NCBI GenBank assembly: GCA_040384665.1
Contig: JAZKIY010000005.1
Location: 1 to 63,158, forward strand
Length of the DNA: 63,158 nt
DNA from: PCRC01 sp040384665
GTDB lineage: Bacteria > Pseudomonadota > Gammaproteobacteria > Burkholderiales > Burkholderiaceae_C
Direction of reading: 5' to 3'
Below the pieces are notes generated by a model that ran no database searches, had not been told where the DNA came from, and worked only from the letters and a program-made list of their open reading frames with translations. This document shows positions 36,753-45,702 of this stretch, one piece after another. Both the position numbers and the translations under genes were made by a program. Every line of letters begins with the position of its first letter. Position 1 is the stretch's first letter.

Positions 36753-37583
36753 TCAGCCCCCCGTCCTCCCCCGCATCAATTCACGCTGCTGGTCGAGACG
36801 CTGGACCACCCGGTTGTTTGCAGGTTTGAGTGAATCGAACAGGGCCTGCAGATCGGGCGGCGGGACGGGCATCGCCAACGGCAGTTCGCCGTGGTTTCTC
36901 AGCAGCGCGCCCATGCGCATCACCTCCTTGCTCTGGTCGACAAGCATCCGGAATGCGGCCTGGCGCACAACCAACGTTTCCGCATGTTGCGCTGCATACA
37001 TCAGCATGGGTGACCCGCCCTGGTGGTGACGGATCATGTACTGCAGGAACAAGACATCCACCTTCTTTGGATCGGCGGTCTGCTCCAACACGTTCAACTC
37101 CTCCAGGCTGGCGGAGCCGGGCATGCCACCAGGCGTCTGCCGGCATAAATCCAGGTAATCGGCGAGCGCCACTGGATCAGCATCGTTCTTGCGTACCGTC
37201 ATCCAGCTGGCCATGTCACTGGTCGGCGGGATCCATGGCTTTTCCCACAAGGACAACCAACCCTTCAGTTGACCGATCTCCACGAGTTGGTCATACGCCA
37301 GCTTGCGTCCCAGCGCCTGCACCTCCTGCGAGCCACGCTTTTGCACCGCCTGGCCCATGGCCACCACTTGGTCGTGGTGTATCACCATGAACTGGGAGAA
37401 ACCCACGTCCACCGTACCGCTGGCTGGCACCGGGAGCAAGCCAGCGGGGCTGAAGCTCGCGTCCGCTTTGTCCGCCCAAAGCGTCCAACCTGATACGACG
37501 GGCATCGCCGAGGCTGCGAACAGCCCCCCGATCACCAGCACCACTCCGACGCACAGGGCCGGACGGATTCGCATTGCCAACAT
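36753..37583 (-). CDS. DUF305 family exported protein, possible metal binder
   Basis: 276 residues with an N-terminal signal or anchor helix (about 8-28). Two copies of the DUF305 His/Met motif are present: FMVIHHDQVVAMGQAV near residue 65 and QYMIRHHQGGSPMLMYAAQH near residue 175. DUF305 proteins such as cyanobacterial CopM bind copper through such His/Met residues (family knowledge). The gene follows the LVIVD lipoprotein gene by 19 bp and is in the same orientation as the copper genes at 30.7-34.5 kb. The start may be 9 bp downstream (MRIRPAL). The copper link here is inferred. Confidence 0.83.
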   Translation of the reverse strand: MLAMRIRPALCVGVVLVIGGLFAASAMPVVSGWTLWADKADASFSPAGLLPVPASGTVDVGFSQFMVIHHDQVVAMGQAVQKRGSQEVQALGRKLAYDQLVEIGQLKGWLSLWEKPWIPPTSDMASWMTVRKNDADPVALADYLDLCRQTPGGMPGSASLEELNVLEQTADPKKVDVLFLQYMIRHHQGGSPMLMYAAQHAETLVVRQAAFRMLVDQSKEVMRMGALLRNHGELPLAMPVPPPDLQALFDSLKPANNRVVQRLDQQRELMRGRTGG

Positions 37584-37602
37584 GCAAGCTCTCTGGTGAT
37601 GT

Positions 37603-39393
37603 TTATTCGCCCGAACCCTGGCTGCTGCCAGCCAACGGGTACGAGTTGTTGGTGAACTCCAGGAACAACGCGCCGTTGTCCTGGCAAGTGACCCAGAGCT
37701 GGTGCCGCCCTGTGTTTTTGTTCGGCCCCATGAAGAAACCGCTCGACGAACAGAAGTCAGTCGTCAAATTGGAGCGGATCGCGGTTGTGCGCAGGATGGT
37801 GGACAGGTCCTTGTTGCCCGCCTCCGACAAGTTGGTTGGCGCGCCACCGATGATGCCCCAGGCATGCTCGGAGCCGGCCAGTTTTTCACGCGGCAAATCC
37901 ATCTGCGACGGCGGCACAAAGTAGGCAATTTCCTTTGGCTTGGCTGGCTCGCGGATGTCAAACACGCGAATGCCTGACTGCAGGAAGCCACAGGCCAAAG
38001 CGGTCGGGTTGACCTTGTTGTCGGCCCGGCAATAGTGCGCTTCGTAACCGAACCAGCCATTTCCGTTGATTTCCTGGCGTCGGGTCTTGGCATTTTTGGG
38101 CAACATGGCCTCAAGCTGGATGTGCGACACCGTCTTGGGCTTGGTCTCGTCAGAGATGTCAATGATGCGCACGCCTTCGGCTGCCAGCTCGTCTACCGCG
38201 ATCAGATAAGGTTTGTTGTTGTAGAACACCGGAATGGTGTGCTGCCCCAGACCCAAAGCGTTCCAGAACAGGCTGCCCACTTGCTTGATCACCGGGAAGG
38301 GCTTGCGCGCCTGGATGTCGCTGGTATCCAGAATCAAGATTCCCGCCGGAAATGCCATGGACAGGTACATGCGGTTGCCGTCATCGCTCAGGTTGAAGCC
38401 ATGGTTGCTGATGACCGAGGTGCCAAAGTAAATGGACTTGGGTGACTTGGGATCACTCACGTCGATGGCATTGAGCGACCCTGTGAACAGGCCAGTGGTG
38501 TAGTAGGTCAGGCCATCCGGCGCCCAGTTGCCCTCGTGACCCAAAATATTGGACGGTTTGCTGACGCGCGAACTGCCCAGCAAGCTGTTGAGCAGCTTGG
38601 GTTTACGGCAGTCTTCGCTGATGTCGTAAACATCGAATGCCAGTGAGTCATAACCAAAGTTCACCCCAGCGCCAGCCAGGAGTTTGCGTTTTTCATTGAC
38701 CTTGAGGGTCTCCCAGGTTCCACGGTAGAACGCCGGACTGGTCAGATTGGTGGCGAGCTTGGGGTTGTGGGGGTCGGTGGCATCCACCACCTGCACGCCC
38801 TGTGACTTCTTGAAGTTGATGCCGGCCGATGCGGTACCGAAGTATTTGCAAGCAACCCCCGCGTTGGGGCCCTCGCTGTGTTTGTAGGCGGTGCTGTACC
38901 AGGTTGTGCCCTCGCCCTGGTACTGCCCCACCAGCTTAAGGTTGCAGTTGCGGGCTTTTTTGTTGGCCCCGTTAAAACGCTCAGCCACCGAGGTTTGGCC
39001 TTGCTGTCCCTTTTCAGGGTTGTCACCCTCGGCGCACGACTCTGGCTTCGGTACCGCCGGGTTGCTGGCAGCCGAAGGGTCGAGGATCTGACCGAAATTC
39101 CCATTCGCGGGGGCCAAACCGCCCAGAAGCCCGCCGATCAGCGACTCAATGCCGGCCTTGGCACCGCCGTCTACCTTCACTTCACCCGCGTCGGCGCTCA
39201 CCATGGCGTCGGTCACTGCCGATCCACCCGACATCATGACGCCACCGGTCTCAGGCGCTGCACTGCCCGCCGGCGCCTGCAACGCCATCACACTGGGCTT
39301 CTCTGTGGAAAACGAACTGTCATCGCCACCACCCCCGCAAGCCGCCAACACCGGCAGCACCAACGCCACCACCCTGAATCGATTGTTCGCCAT
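37603..39393 (-). CDS. LVIVD-repeat beta-propeller lipoprotein
   Basis: 596 residues. The signal peptide ends in a lipobox (VLAACGGGG), so the Cys is probably lipidated. A low-complexity Ala/Gly stretch follows to about residue 130. The body carries LVIVD-type blades: VQVVDATDPHNPKLATNL, LILDTSDIQARKPFP, VRIIDISDETKPKTVSHI and IRVFDIREPAKPKEI. Such propellers are surface or periplasmic and of unknown function. The start is the ATG at 39393, 9 bp after a GGAGG site; an ATG three codons upstream overlaps that site. It is co-transcribed with DUF305 (19 bp gap). Confidence 0.85.
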   Translation of the reverse strand: MANNRFRVVALVLPVLAACGGGGDDSSFSTEKPSVMALQAPAGSAAPETGGVMMSGGSAVTDAMVSADAGEVKVDGGAKAGIESLIGGLLGGLAPANGNFGQILDPSAASNPAVPKPESCAEGDNPEKGQQGQTSVAERFNGANKKARNCNLKLVGQYQGEGTTWYSTAYKHSEGPNAGVACKYFGTASAGINFKKSQGVQVVDATDPHNPKLATNLTSPAFYRGTWETLKVNEKRKLLAGAGVNFGYDSLAFDVYDISEDCRKPKLLNSLLGSSRVSKPSNILGHEGNWAPDGLTYYTTGLFTGSLNAIDVSDPKSPKSIYFGTSVISNHGFNLSDDGNRMYLSMAFPAGILILDTSDIQARKPFPVIKQVGSLFWNALGLGQHTIPVFYNNKPYLIAVDELAAEGVRIIDISDETKPKTVSHIQLEAMLPKNAKTRRQEINGNGWFGYEAHYCRADNKVNPTALACGFLQSGIRVFDIREPAKPKEIAYFVPPSQMDLPREKLAGSEHAWGIIGGAPTNLSEAGNKDLSTILRTTAIRSNLTTDFCSSSGFFMGPNKNTGRHQLWVTCQDNGALFLEFTNNSYPLAGSSQGSGE

Positions 39394-39775
39394 GATTCTC
39401 ATCCTCCGATAATTGATTTAATCCATACACGATTGCATGAATTAATACCCGAGTTAATGTATCGAAATGGGTGGCAACACGTGATTCAATAATTTCTTAA
39501 GTAAATACTTAGGTAGTAACACCTAGAAAATCAGGTTATTCAAATAACCGACTGTGGCATCCATCAAAATGGTGCAAATATGCCTCGTGAAATCTGGCTA
39601 TTGGGGGTTTCCTTGATTCAAATACGTACGTACAAGCCAACCATGGCAAGCATCCAGATTCAGAACTTTTCTACTACCTCAGAAAATTCACAGAATACGT
39701 AAGCAATTAAAAACAAACAGGAATAAACCTTGAAAAACTAAGATACGGTGTCGTAATTTTTTGGAGTTCTACACC
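39394..39775. other. AT-rich intergenic region with a degenerate shared cis element
   Basis: A 382 bp region, far more AT-rich than its surroundings, between the divergent LVIVD gene and the 132-residue protein gene. It has no credible ORF. Contents: several TTAAT/ATTAA stretches near 39415-39450, the variant element AAAATTCACAGAATAC at 39683-39698 (TCACAGAA core shared with the elements at 17459 and 19703), and a GGAG site at 39763-39766. A weak -35/-10 pair (TTGAAA/TAATTT) near 39730-39760 would leave almost no leader and is not called. Confidence 0.55.
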
Positions 39776-40174
39776 ATGTTATCTTTACTCGACAATTTTT
39801 CTCTGGGCGGGTTAAGCGGAGGCGGGTTGCCTGCGCTGAATGAGTTGACTTCCTACGCATTCCTTTTATCCAACATCCCAGGTGTGTCTGACACTGAGCC
39901 CCCCTTGGCCTTTTTGGCCCCTGTGGCGGACTTGGTTCCAACAGACTTCCTCGCAACATCAAACGGTTTGGCCATCCCAGAGGGGTTGATCTCGATCCCC
40001 AGCGGCCTGCCATTTCTCGGCGTCGGCCTTCCGGGCGGCTTCCCTCCCGCCATCGTCGACGATCTGCTGAGCGCTGGCAGTGTTCTGACACCGCTGTCAT
40101 CACTGCTGGCACCAGACCAGCCGAACCCAACACTGGGTGTGCTGCAACCCATCTCGGGGTTTCTGCTTTTTTGA
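39776..40174 (+). CDS. Hydrophobic Gly/Leu/Pro-rich protein, 132 residues
   Basis: Begins MLSLLDNFSLGGLSGGGLPA, with no signal peptide, and is rich in Leu, Gly, Pro and Ser (GLPFLGVGLPGGFPPAI, SVLTPLSSLLAPDQPNP), ending GFLLF. It resembles in composition the Gly/Leu-rich proteins near 17.6-20.6 kb, but I see no alignable block. The ATG at 39776 has GGAG 9 bp upstream; a TTG at 39761 is less likely. It is followed by a good terminator and then by a PAS-LuxR regulator gene. No family recognised. Confidence 0.65.
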   Translation: MLSLLDNFSLGGLSGGGLPALNELTSYAFLLSNIPGVSDTEPPLAFLAPVADLVPTDFLATSNGLAIPEGLISIPSGLPFLGVGLPGGFPPAIVDDLLSAGSVLTPLSSLLAPDQPNPTLGVLQPISGFLLF

Positions 40175-40210
40175 GCGTGACGCTGGTCGCAGGCCATGCG
40201 ACCCGATCCC

Positions 40211-40237
40211 AAGCTCCCTCAGCGGGAGCTTTTTTTT
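40211..40237 (+). terminator. Intrinsic terminator after the 132-residue protein gene
   Basis: AAGCTCCC - TCAGC - GGGAGCTT stem followed by seven T. It starts 36 bp after the stop codon and separates the gene from the LuxR-type regulator. Confidence 0.9.
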
Positions 40238-40378
40238 GTCGGTCTGGTCCATGCCATGAAGAAATCGGCCAAATTCGGACAGGCTCCGTCCAAAACAGAA
40301 TAGATCGCGAGGGTGGTCATTTCTAGACTCCAAGTCTCCGGGAGGTCATTTCGCCAACCGGCCAGCAGGAGATCGACC

Positions 40379-41158
40379 ATGAACACCGAAGACAACGGGC
40401 CACGCCAACTCATTGACGGTGCACCGGTCAGCGTTGATTTCCGAGTCGCTTTTGAGCGCGCGCCGGTTGGCATGCTGATCTTGCGTGAGCAGACCATCGT
40501 TGCAACCAACCGTGCGCTCTGCACCATGTTCGGCATTGCTGCAGACGCGCTGATCGGTGCGCGTTTTGGCGTGCTGTTTCACAACAATGGAGCGCTCGAT
40601 GAGCTCTATTCGGCAATGACGAAAGCGGTATGCCATGTTGGCGAGTACCACGGCCATCTGTTGGCGCGTCGCTGCGACGCTGCTGTGGGTGATCCCGCCT
40701 TATTGGGTCAGGTCAACGTGCAGTACCTGAGTCTTGACAACGCACATCGCCTGCTGATCTGCAGCATGAGCAACCTCTCGCAGGTGGCGCAGGACTGTTC
40801 CGATCTGACCCCGCGCGAGCGCGATGTGGCTTTGCTGCTTCGCAAACGCCATACCGCCAAAGAAATCGGCAAATGCCTTGGCATCAGTCACCGTACCGTT
40901 GAGGTTCACCGAAGCAAACTGATGCGCAAGTACGGCGTCCATACCGTCGCGGAGTTGTCGCAACAACTGCTCCATGAACCGCTCGACGCATCCAGCCTGG
41001 GCACCCAAGCTTCGGACGCTACCCACCCAAAAGCCAAGCCCCTGACAACGCGCTCTGACACGCTTGGGGGGCCAATACCCAACCGCTTCCACACCTCCCA
41101 GCTCGGTTTCAGTCACGGACTTCCCCTGCCTGCAAGTCGGTTGTATGCAGCCCTATGA
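40379..41158 (+). CDS. PAS-domain LuxR-family transcriptional regulator
   Basis: 259 residues. Residues about 15-120 look like a PAS sensor (FERAPVGMLILREQTIVATN, ALCTMFGIAADALIG). The LuxR/GerE helix-turn-helix is at about 145-200: LTPRERDVALLLRKRHTAKE, then LGISHRTVEVHRSKLMRKYG. The 60-residue tail is unstructured. The start is the ATG at 40379 with AGGAG upstream. It could control the adjacent 132-residue protein gene and, through the shared element, the genes at 17.6 and 19.8 kb (inference). No cofactor-binding residue can be named. Confidence 0.87.
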   Translation: MNTEDNGPRQLIDGAPVSVDFRVAFERAPVGMLILREQTIVATNRALCTMFGIAADALIGARFGVLFHNNGALDELYSAMTKAVCHVGEYHGHLLARRCDAAVGDPALLGQVNVQYLSLDNAHRLLICSMSNLSQVAQDCSDLTPRERDVALLLRKRHTAKEIGKCLGISHRTVEVHRSKLMRKYGVHTVAELSQQLLHEPLDASSLGTQASDATHPKAKPLTTRSDTLGGPIPNRFHTSQLGFSHGLPLPASRLYAAL

Positions 41159-41264
41159 ACAATGCGCACCTCGCATGGCGTCAAGTGCAGGGCAGGGCAA
41201 ATGTGGCCCGCAGGCAACCTGTGGCCTAATAGCGGGTTTAGTTTTAAGCCAACAGGAAATCGCC

Positions 41265-41435
41265 ATGGGAAACAAAATCGTCACCGAAGCTGACCGCAAA
41301 CGCACGCCACCTCTGCCCGTGCCCGCCGGTTTCAGCCCTGCCCGCAGCGGCGTCGGCCAGAAAATCAGCCTGGAACGTGGTGTCGCCACGCGCAGCAAGA
41401 AGAACCCCGGCAAGCGCGCCAAGAAGGGCGGCTGA
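41265..41435 (+). CDS. Small basic protein, 56 residues
   Basis: Reads MGNKIVTEADRKRTPPLPVP...VGQKISLERGVATRSKKNPG and ends KRAKKGG. Strongly basic, no signal peptide, with a Lys/Arg tail that suggests nucleic-acid binding (inference). AGGAAA lies 8 bp upstream of the ATG and an intrinsic terminator lies 36 bp after the stop, which supports a real gene. No family recognised. Confidence 0.6.
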   Translation: MGNKIVTEADRKRTPPLPVPAGFSPARSGVGQKISLERGVATRSKKNPGKRAKKGG

Positions 41436-41471
41436 GCCAGACGGTGCCGCGCTGCGGTGCCGCCACAGAAA

Positions 41472-41495
41472 AGCCCTCTGCGTGAGGGCTTTTTC
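41472..41495 (+). terminator. Intrinsic terminator after the small basic gene
   Basis: AAGCCCTC - TGCGT - GAGGGCTT stem running into TTTTT. It is the classical form and lies before the next plus-strand gene. Confidence 0.88.
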
Positions 41496-41572
41496 GTCTA
41501 TAAATCAAGGGTGGCGTTGCCTGCACCAACCGGTGCTGCGGGCAGGCGCCACACAGCCCTCACCACACCGCC

Positions 41573-42082
41573 ATGAAACACCTCACCGCTGCCCTGTTTG
41601 TTGTCACCACCGGGGCCGCACTGGCCCAACCCAACCCGGTGGCGGAATTTGCCTCGGTGTTTGCCACCTGCAAAAACGGCTACCAGACGCAGCCCGTGGG
41701 CGACGTGTTTGCCCCGCCCACAGGCGGCACCTGGCAGCGCAAGGTGGCCTCGGAGTTCAAGCTGAACTACGACGTGCGTCAAAAAGACGCCGCCTCGCCC
41801 TACACCGCCACCATCCAGATCGAGCTGATGGAGTCGTTTGACACGGCGGCCACGCAAGAGGCGGCCAAACAGCTCGTGCCCGGCCCAAGCAACCGGTCAC
41901 AGCGCGACAAGGTGAACATCAACTTTGTGTACCAGAACAGCTTCTGGCGCACCACCACCGCCGACCTGGTGACCGAGACCCGCCCCCGCACCGCCGACGC
42001 CTGGGGCACCACCAGCACCCGCACGATCGACCGCGACGCCGTGATCAGCTCACGCCAGCCATGGGTGATCTGCGCGCGCTGA
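41573..42082 (+). CDS. Exported protein of unknown function
   Basis: 169 residues with a signal peptide (MKHLTAALFVVTTGAALA, cut before QPNP). The mature part has one Cys pair far apart (CKNGYQT near 33 and the C-terminal VICAR), WQRKVASEFKLNYDVRQKD in the middle, and SFWRTTTADLVTETRP. No family or motif recognised. It is transcribed alone toward the convergent RTX gene; a bidirectional terminator lies between them. Confidence 0.68.
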   Translation: MKHLTAALFVVTTGAALAQPNPVAEFASVFATCKNGYQTQPVGDVFAPPTGGTWQRKVASEFKLNYDVRQKDAASPYTATIQIELMESFDTAATQEAAKQLVPGPSNRSQRDKVNINFVYQNSFWRTTTADLVTETRPRTADAWGTTSTRTIDRDAVISSRQPWVICAR

Positions 42083-42160
42083 GGCGCAAGCAGCCACCAT
42101 GTGGCAGCGTTGGGGGACAAAACAGCTTCCCAAGCGCTATTTTTAAGCCGAAGCAACCGT

Positions 42161-42204
42161 AAGCCACTAGTGAAACCTAGTGGTGAAGCTATTTAAACAA
42201 TAGC
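42161..42204 (-). repeat. Dispersed repeat copy R4, intergenic
   Basis: On the minus strand GCTATTGTTTAAATAGC, a short spacer, then CTAGGTTTCACTAG. It has the same palindromic head and TTTCACTAG tail as R3. The plus strand adds a second CACTAG/CTAGTG inversion. It lies between two convergent genes next to their terminator. Confidence 0.72.
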
Positions 42205-42210
42205 AAACTG

Positions 42211-42241
42211 AAAGCAATTGGAAGCCGGATCCAATTGCTTT
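42211..42241. terminator. Bidirectional terminator between the exported protein and RTX genes
   Basis: Perfect 12-base arms AAAGCAATTGGA / TCCAATTGCTTT around a 7-base loop, ending 8 bp from the stop codon of the RTX gene. The arms' A/T ends give a U-run in both directions. Confidence 0.82.
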
Positions 42242-42249
42242 ATTTGCAA

Positions 42250-45200
42250 TCAACCGAACACAACGTCGCCGTTGCCAAGTTCGCCGTTGGTGTTGAAGAT
42301 GCCAATGATCTGAAGGTCTGCCGCGGTGATGGTGTCATCTCCACCCGAATCGGTGTACAGCAGCAAACCCGATTGAGTGTCCGACACGTTGAACAGAATC
42401 AAGATCCGTTCCCCACCGCTTAGGACGGTGAAATTCAACTCATCATCAAGGTCGCTTGCAATCGCCGAAAGGCTTGAAAAGTTGGTGATGTTGGTTCCAC
42501 TGTCCTGAAAAACGATCAGTTCAGTTCCTGCATTGATGGCGTCGTTGCCGTTGTTGTTGCTGGCATTGGTAATCACATTCGAGAAATTACCATTGCCACT
42601 GCGGTCCACTGCCGTGCGCAAAGCCCCGGTGATGACGATCACGTCGCCATTCCCAGTAACGTCAAACTGGTTGACTGTGTCAAAACCGGTGGTGGCACCC
42701 GATGCGCCGCCGTCGGCCGTGGTGCGATAAAACACCCGTTGCTGCGTGTTGTCGTCACCGCTACTGCCCACTGAAATGGTGTCTGCACCAGCGCCACCTT
42801 CCAGTGAGTCATTGCCACTTCCGCCAGTCAGGCTGTCGTTGCCACTGCCGCCAGTGAGAACGTCATCGCCGCTGCCGCCGTTCAGTGTGACTGCCTCGCC
42901 AATGGCCGAAGCGTTAAGGGTGTCGGCGCCGGTGCCGCCGGTCACGGTGAGGTTGGCAAACGCCGCTGCGGCATTGGAGCCCAGCGTCACGCTGTTGGTG
43001 AAGTTGCCCAGCGTAATGGCTTCGAGGTTGCTTTTGTTGGTGAACGCGGCATCAACCACTGCGGCCGCATTGGTGAAGTTCAGGGTGTCGGTGTCGGCTC
43101 CGCCATCCACCGTTTCAGCGGCGATGAAATCGGCCGACACGTAATCAAAGCGATCGTTGCCAGCGCCGCCGTCGAACACGTCTGTGCCACCCCCACCGTT
43201 CAACGTGTCATTCCCATTGCCGCCAAAAAGAAAATCGTTGCCGGTGCCGGTGGTGAAACTGTCGCCGCCATCAAAGCCGTAGGCGACGACCGGAATCGTG
43301 CCGCCGGGGTCGTTCAAGGTGTCGGTTCCGGCTGCCTGACCACGGATGATCCGAACCACATTGCCGGTGCTGGCCAAGCTGTCGCTGACGCTAACAAAAT
43401 ATTCATTCAATGTCCCCTGCTGCGCCGCCGTCAACGTGAACACCGTGTCGGAATTGGTGCCAGGCGCCTGCTGTACCGCGACGGGTGCAGGGTTGTAGCT
43501 ATTGACCAGGCCCAGCGTCTGGCCGATGTTGGCATCGTTCACGCGGAAAGTGATGACGCCGGCGGCGGTGGCGTTCAGGCTGGTGGCCTGGAACACCGGG
43601 GCGGTGTTGGCCGGAACCACTGCCAGCGGATAGCCCAGCCCCGCCGCCGTACCGTTCAAGTCCACCGCCCCGCCGAGGGCGGCTACACCTGTGACGACCA
43701 GGGCGGCCTCACCGGCATCTACCAAACCATTGTTGTTGGCGTCATTGAAGACGATGGCGTCGTTGTTGCTGGCGCCGGTGCCAGCGGTAAAGGTGCGGTT
43801 GGTGCTGTTGAAAGTGCCGGCGAATTGCTTGCCGGTGCCGCCGTTGAAGTTGAGCACGTCGGTGGCGGTCTGGAACTGCTGCACAAGATCAAAGCCGGCA
43901 ATGGCACCACTGCTGACAGTGACAGCGTTGCCGTTGTCTGTCACGGTGTCCATGACTGCGTCGCTGTCGCCCAGGCTGTAGGTGTCGGTGCCCGCGCCGC
44001 CGTTCAGATTATCGCCGCCCAGACCACCGTTCAGGGTGTCGTTACCCGCGGCACCAGTCAGTACGTCGTTGAAGGCCGAGCCCACCAGCGTGGTTGCCGC
44101 GCCGGTGTTGGTCACGCTATAACCGGTAGGGCCGTTGGCAGCGGACAGGTTCACGGCCAGACCGGGGGTGGTGATGTTCACCACCCCCGAGTTGGCCGTG
44201 GTGTTGGCGGCGGTCCAGGCGGTATGTACGGCGGCGTTGACGGTGCCGCCACCCACCACCAGGGCGTCGGCGCCGCCACGACCAAGATCGGCCACGGAGT
44301 CAGTGCCGGCGTCGGAGTAGAAAAAGTCCACGCCGTCGCCGCCGGTGAGACTGTCGTTGTCGGCGCCGCCGTCGATGTAGTCGTCGCCAGCGTTGCCGAT
44401 CAGCGTGTCGTCGCCAGTGCCGCCAAACAGAAAGTCGTTGCCGCCGCCGCTGGCGAGCGAGTCGGCTCCACCAAAACCGTAGATGACCTGGGGAACGCCA
44501 ACAGGACTTGAAAGAAAATCCTGTGAGACTGCACCCAGAAAGATCCGTGCAAAAATTCCGGCGCTACCACTATTACCGTCATTCACACTGACGTCGTAAA
44601 TGATCGCATTCCCCTGCGACTGCTCCGTCGCCATCAGGGTGAAAACGCTGTCCGAATTGATGCCGGGCGACTGCTGCACCACGCCGGGTGCGGGGGTGAA
44701 GGCGGTGGACAGGCTCAGCATCTGGCCGGAGTCAGCGTCGTTCACTCGGAAGCTGATGGCGCCTACGGCGCTGGCCGTCAGACTACCTGCCAGATATACC
44801 GGTGCAGCGTTGTCGGCGGTGCCATTGATGGTGACCGTCACGTTCTGCGTGTCCGAGCCGCCGTTTCCATCGTTCACCATGACAGCATAAGTCAGCACCA
44901 GCGACTGGCCGGAATTCAGAAAATTGAAAGCCTCACTGCCGGAATCGAAGTTCCACGTCAGGTTGTTCACATCGCTCGGGTTCGCCGCCAGACCAGTCAA
45001 CGGTGTCACCGAAAAGTAGCTCAACAACTGCTGACTGGTGAGTCCTCCGTTCGGGCCAGTGAACGAAAACAGCGTCACGGTCGAGTTGATCGTGTCCGTC
45101 ACATCCGCGTCCGTGACCGTCAGCTTGTTGTTGAGACTCGTCAAGCCGACGTCGGTCTCTGCCAGCGAGACCGCTGCGGCGTCACCGGCCTGCGCACGGA

Positions 45201-45602
45201 TGTCGGGCGTGTCATTGGCGCCCGTCAGGTTGACCGCCAGCGTCTTGCTGTCGCTCAGACTGCCGTCGCTGGTGGTGACGGTGAAGGTGTCGGTGGCGCC
45301 GGCTTTCAGGGCTTCAATGGCCGCGTCGTTAGGGGTGTAGGTGTACGCACCGGTGGCCACCGTCACGGCCAGCGTGCCGTAGGTGCCTACCTTGGTCGCA
45401 ACACCTGCCACGGCGGTCACGCCGCTGATCCCATAGGTCAGGGTGTCGCCGTCACGGTCGCTGCCGCTCAGGGTGCCGGTGGCGTTGTTGAAGCTGTCGT
45501 CGGCCGCCGTGTCGGTATAAGCAATGGCGGTGGGGGTGATGAGCACCGGCGTGTCATTGGCGCCCGTCAGGTTGACCGCCAGCGTCTTGCTGTCGCTCAG
45601 AC
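42250..45602 (-). CDS. RTX/VCBS surface protein, C-terminal part (interrupted by assembly gap)
   Basis: 1116 residues in the frame that ends VVFG. It starts inside a 114-residue cadherin/VCBS-like repeat (GANDTPVLITPTAIAYTDTA...). A longer Ig-like block follows, then four clusters of RTX nonapeptides (GGxGxDxL) such as GGTGDDTLIGNAGDDYIDGG, GNDTLNGGLGGDNLNGG, GNGNDTLNGGGGTD and GSGDDVLTGGSGNDSLTGG, which bind calcium after type I secretion. The last about 150 residues lack RTX motifs and end in the Asp/Gly/Phe-rich type common for T1SS signals. It continues across the N run in the 45703-47953 entry; an ORF reading through the N is an artefact. Confidence 0.88.
45207..45602 (-). repeat. Tandem 342-bp (114-codon) repeat of the RTX protein gene
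   Basis: The 54 bases at 45207-45260 recur exactly at 45549-45602, an offset of 342 bp, at which point the sequence enters the N run. The other flank of the N run (from 45703) matches the sequence from 45510, within the same unit. The unit encodes one Ig-like/VCBS-type domain with TLTYGISGV and GAYTYTPNDAAIEALKAGAT segments. Confidence 0.88.
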
Positions 45603-45702
45603 NNNNNNNNNNNNNNNNNNNNNNNNNNNNNNNNNNNNNNNNNNNNNNNNNNNNNNNNNNNNNNNNNNNNNNNNNNNNNNNNNNNNNNNNNNNNNNNNNN
45701 NN
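45603..45702. other. Assembly gap of 100 N inside a tandem repeat
   Basis: Exactly 100 unknown bases, the conventional size for a gap of unknown length. It lies inside the repeat region of the RTX gene, where short reads would collapse. Confidence 0.98.

Noticed and set aside
39730..39760. TTGAAA/TAATTT considered as the promoter of the 132-residue protein gene
   Set aside because: The predicted start of transcription would fall on the ribosome binding site, leaving no leader; the real promoter is probably further upstream.
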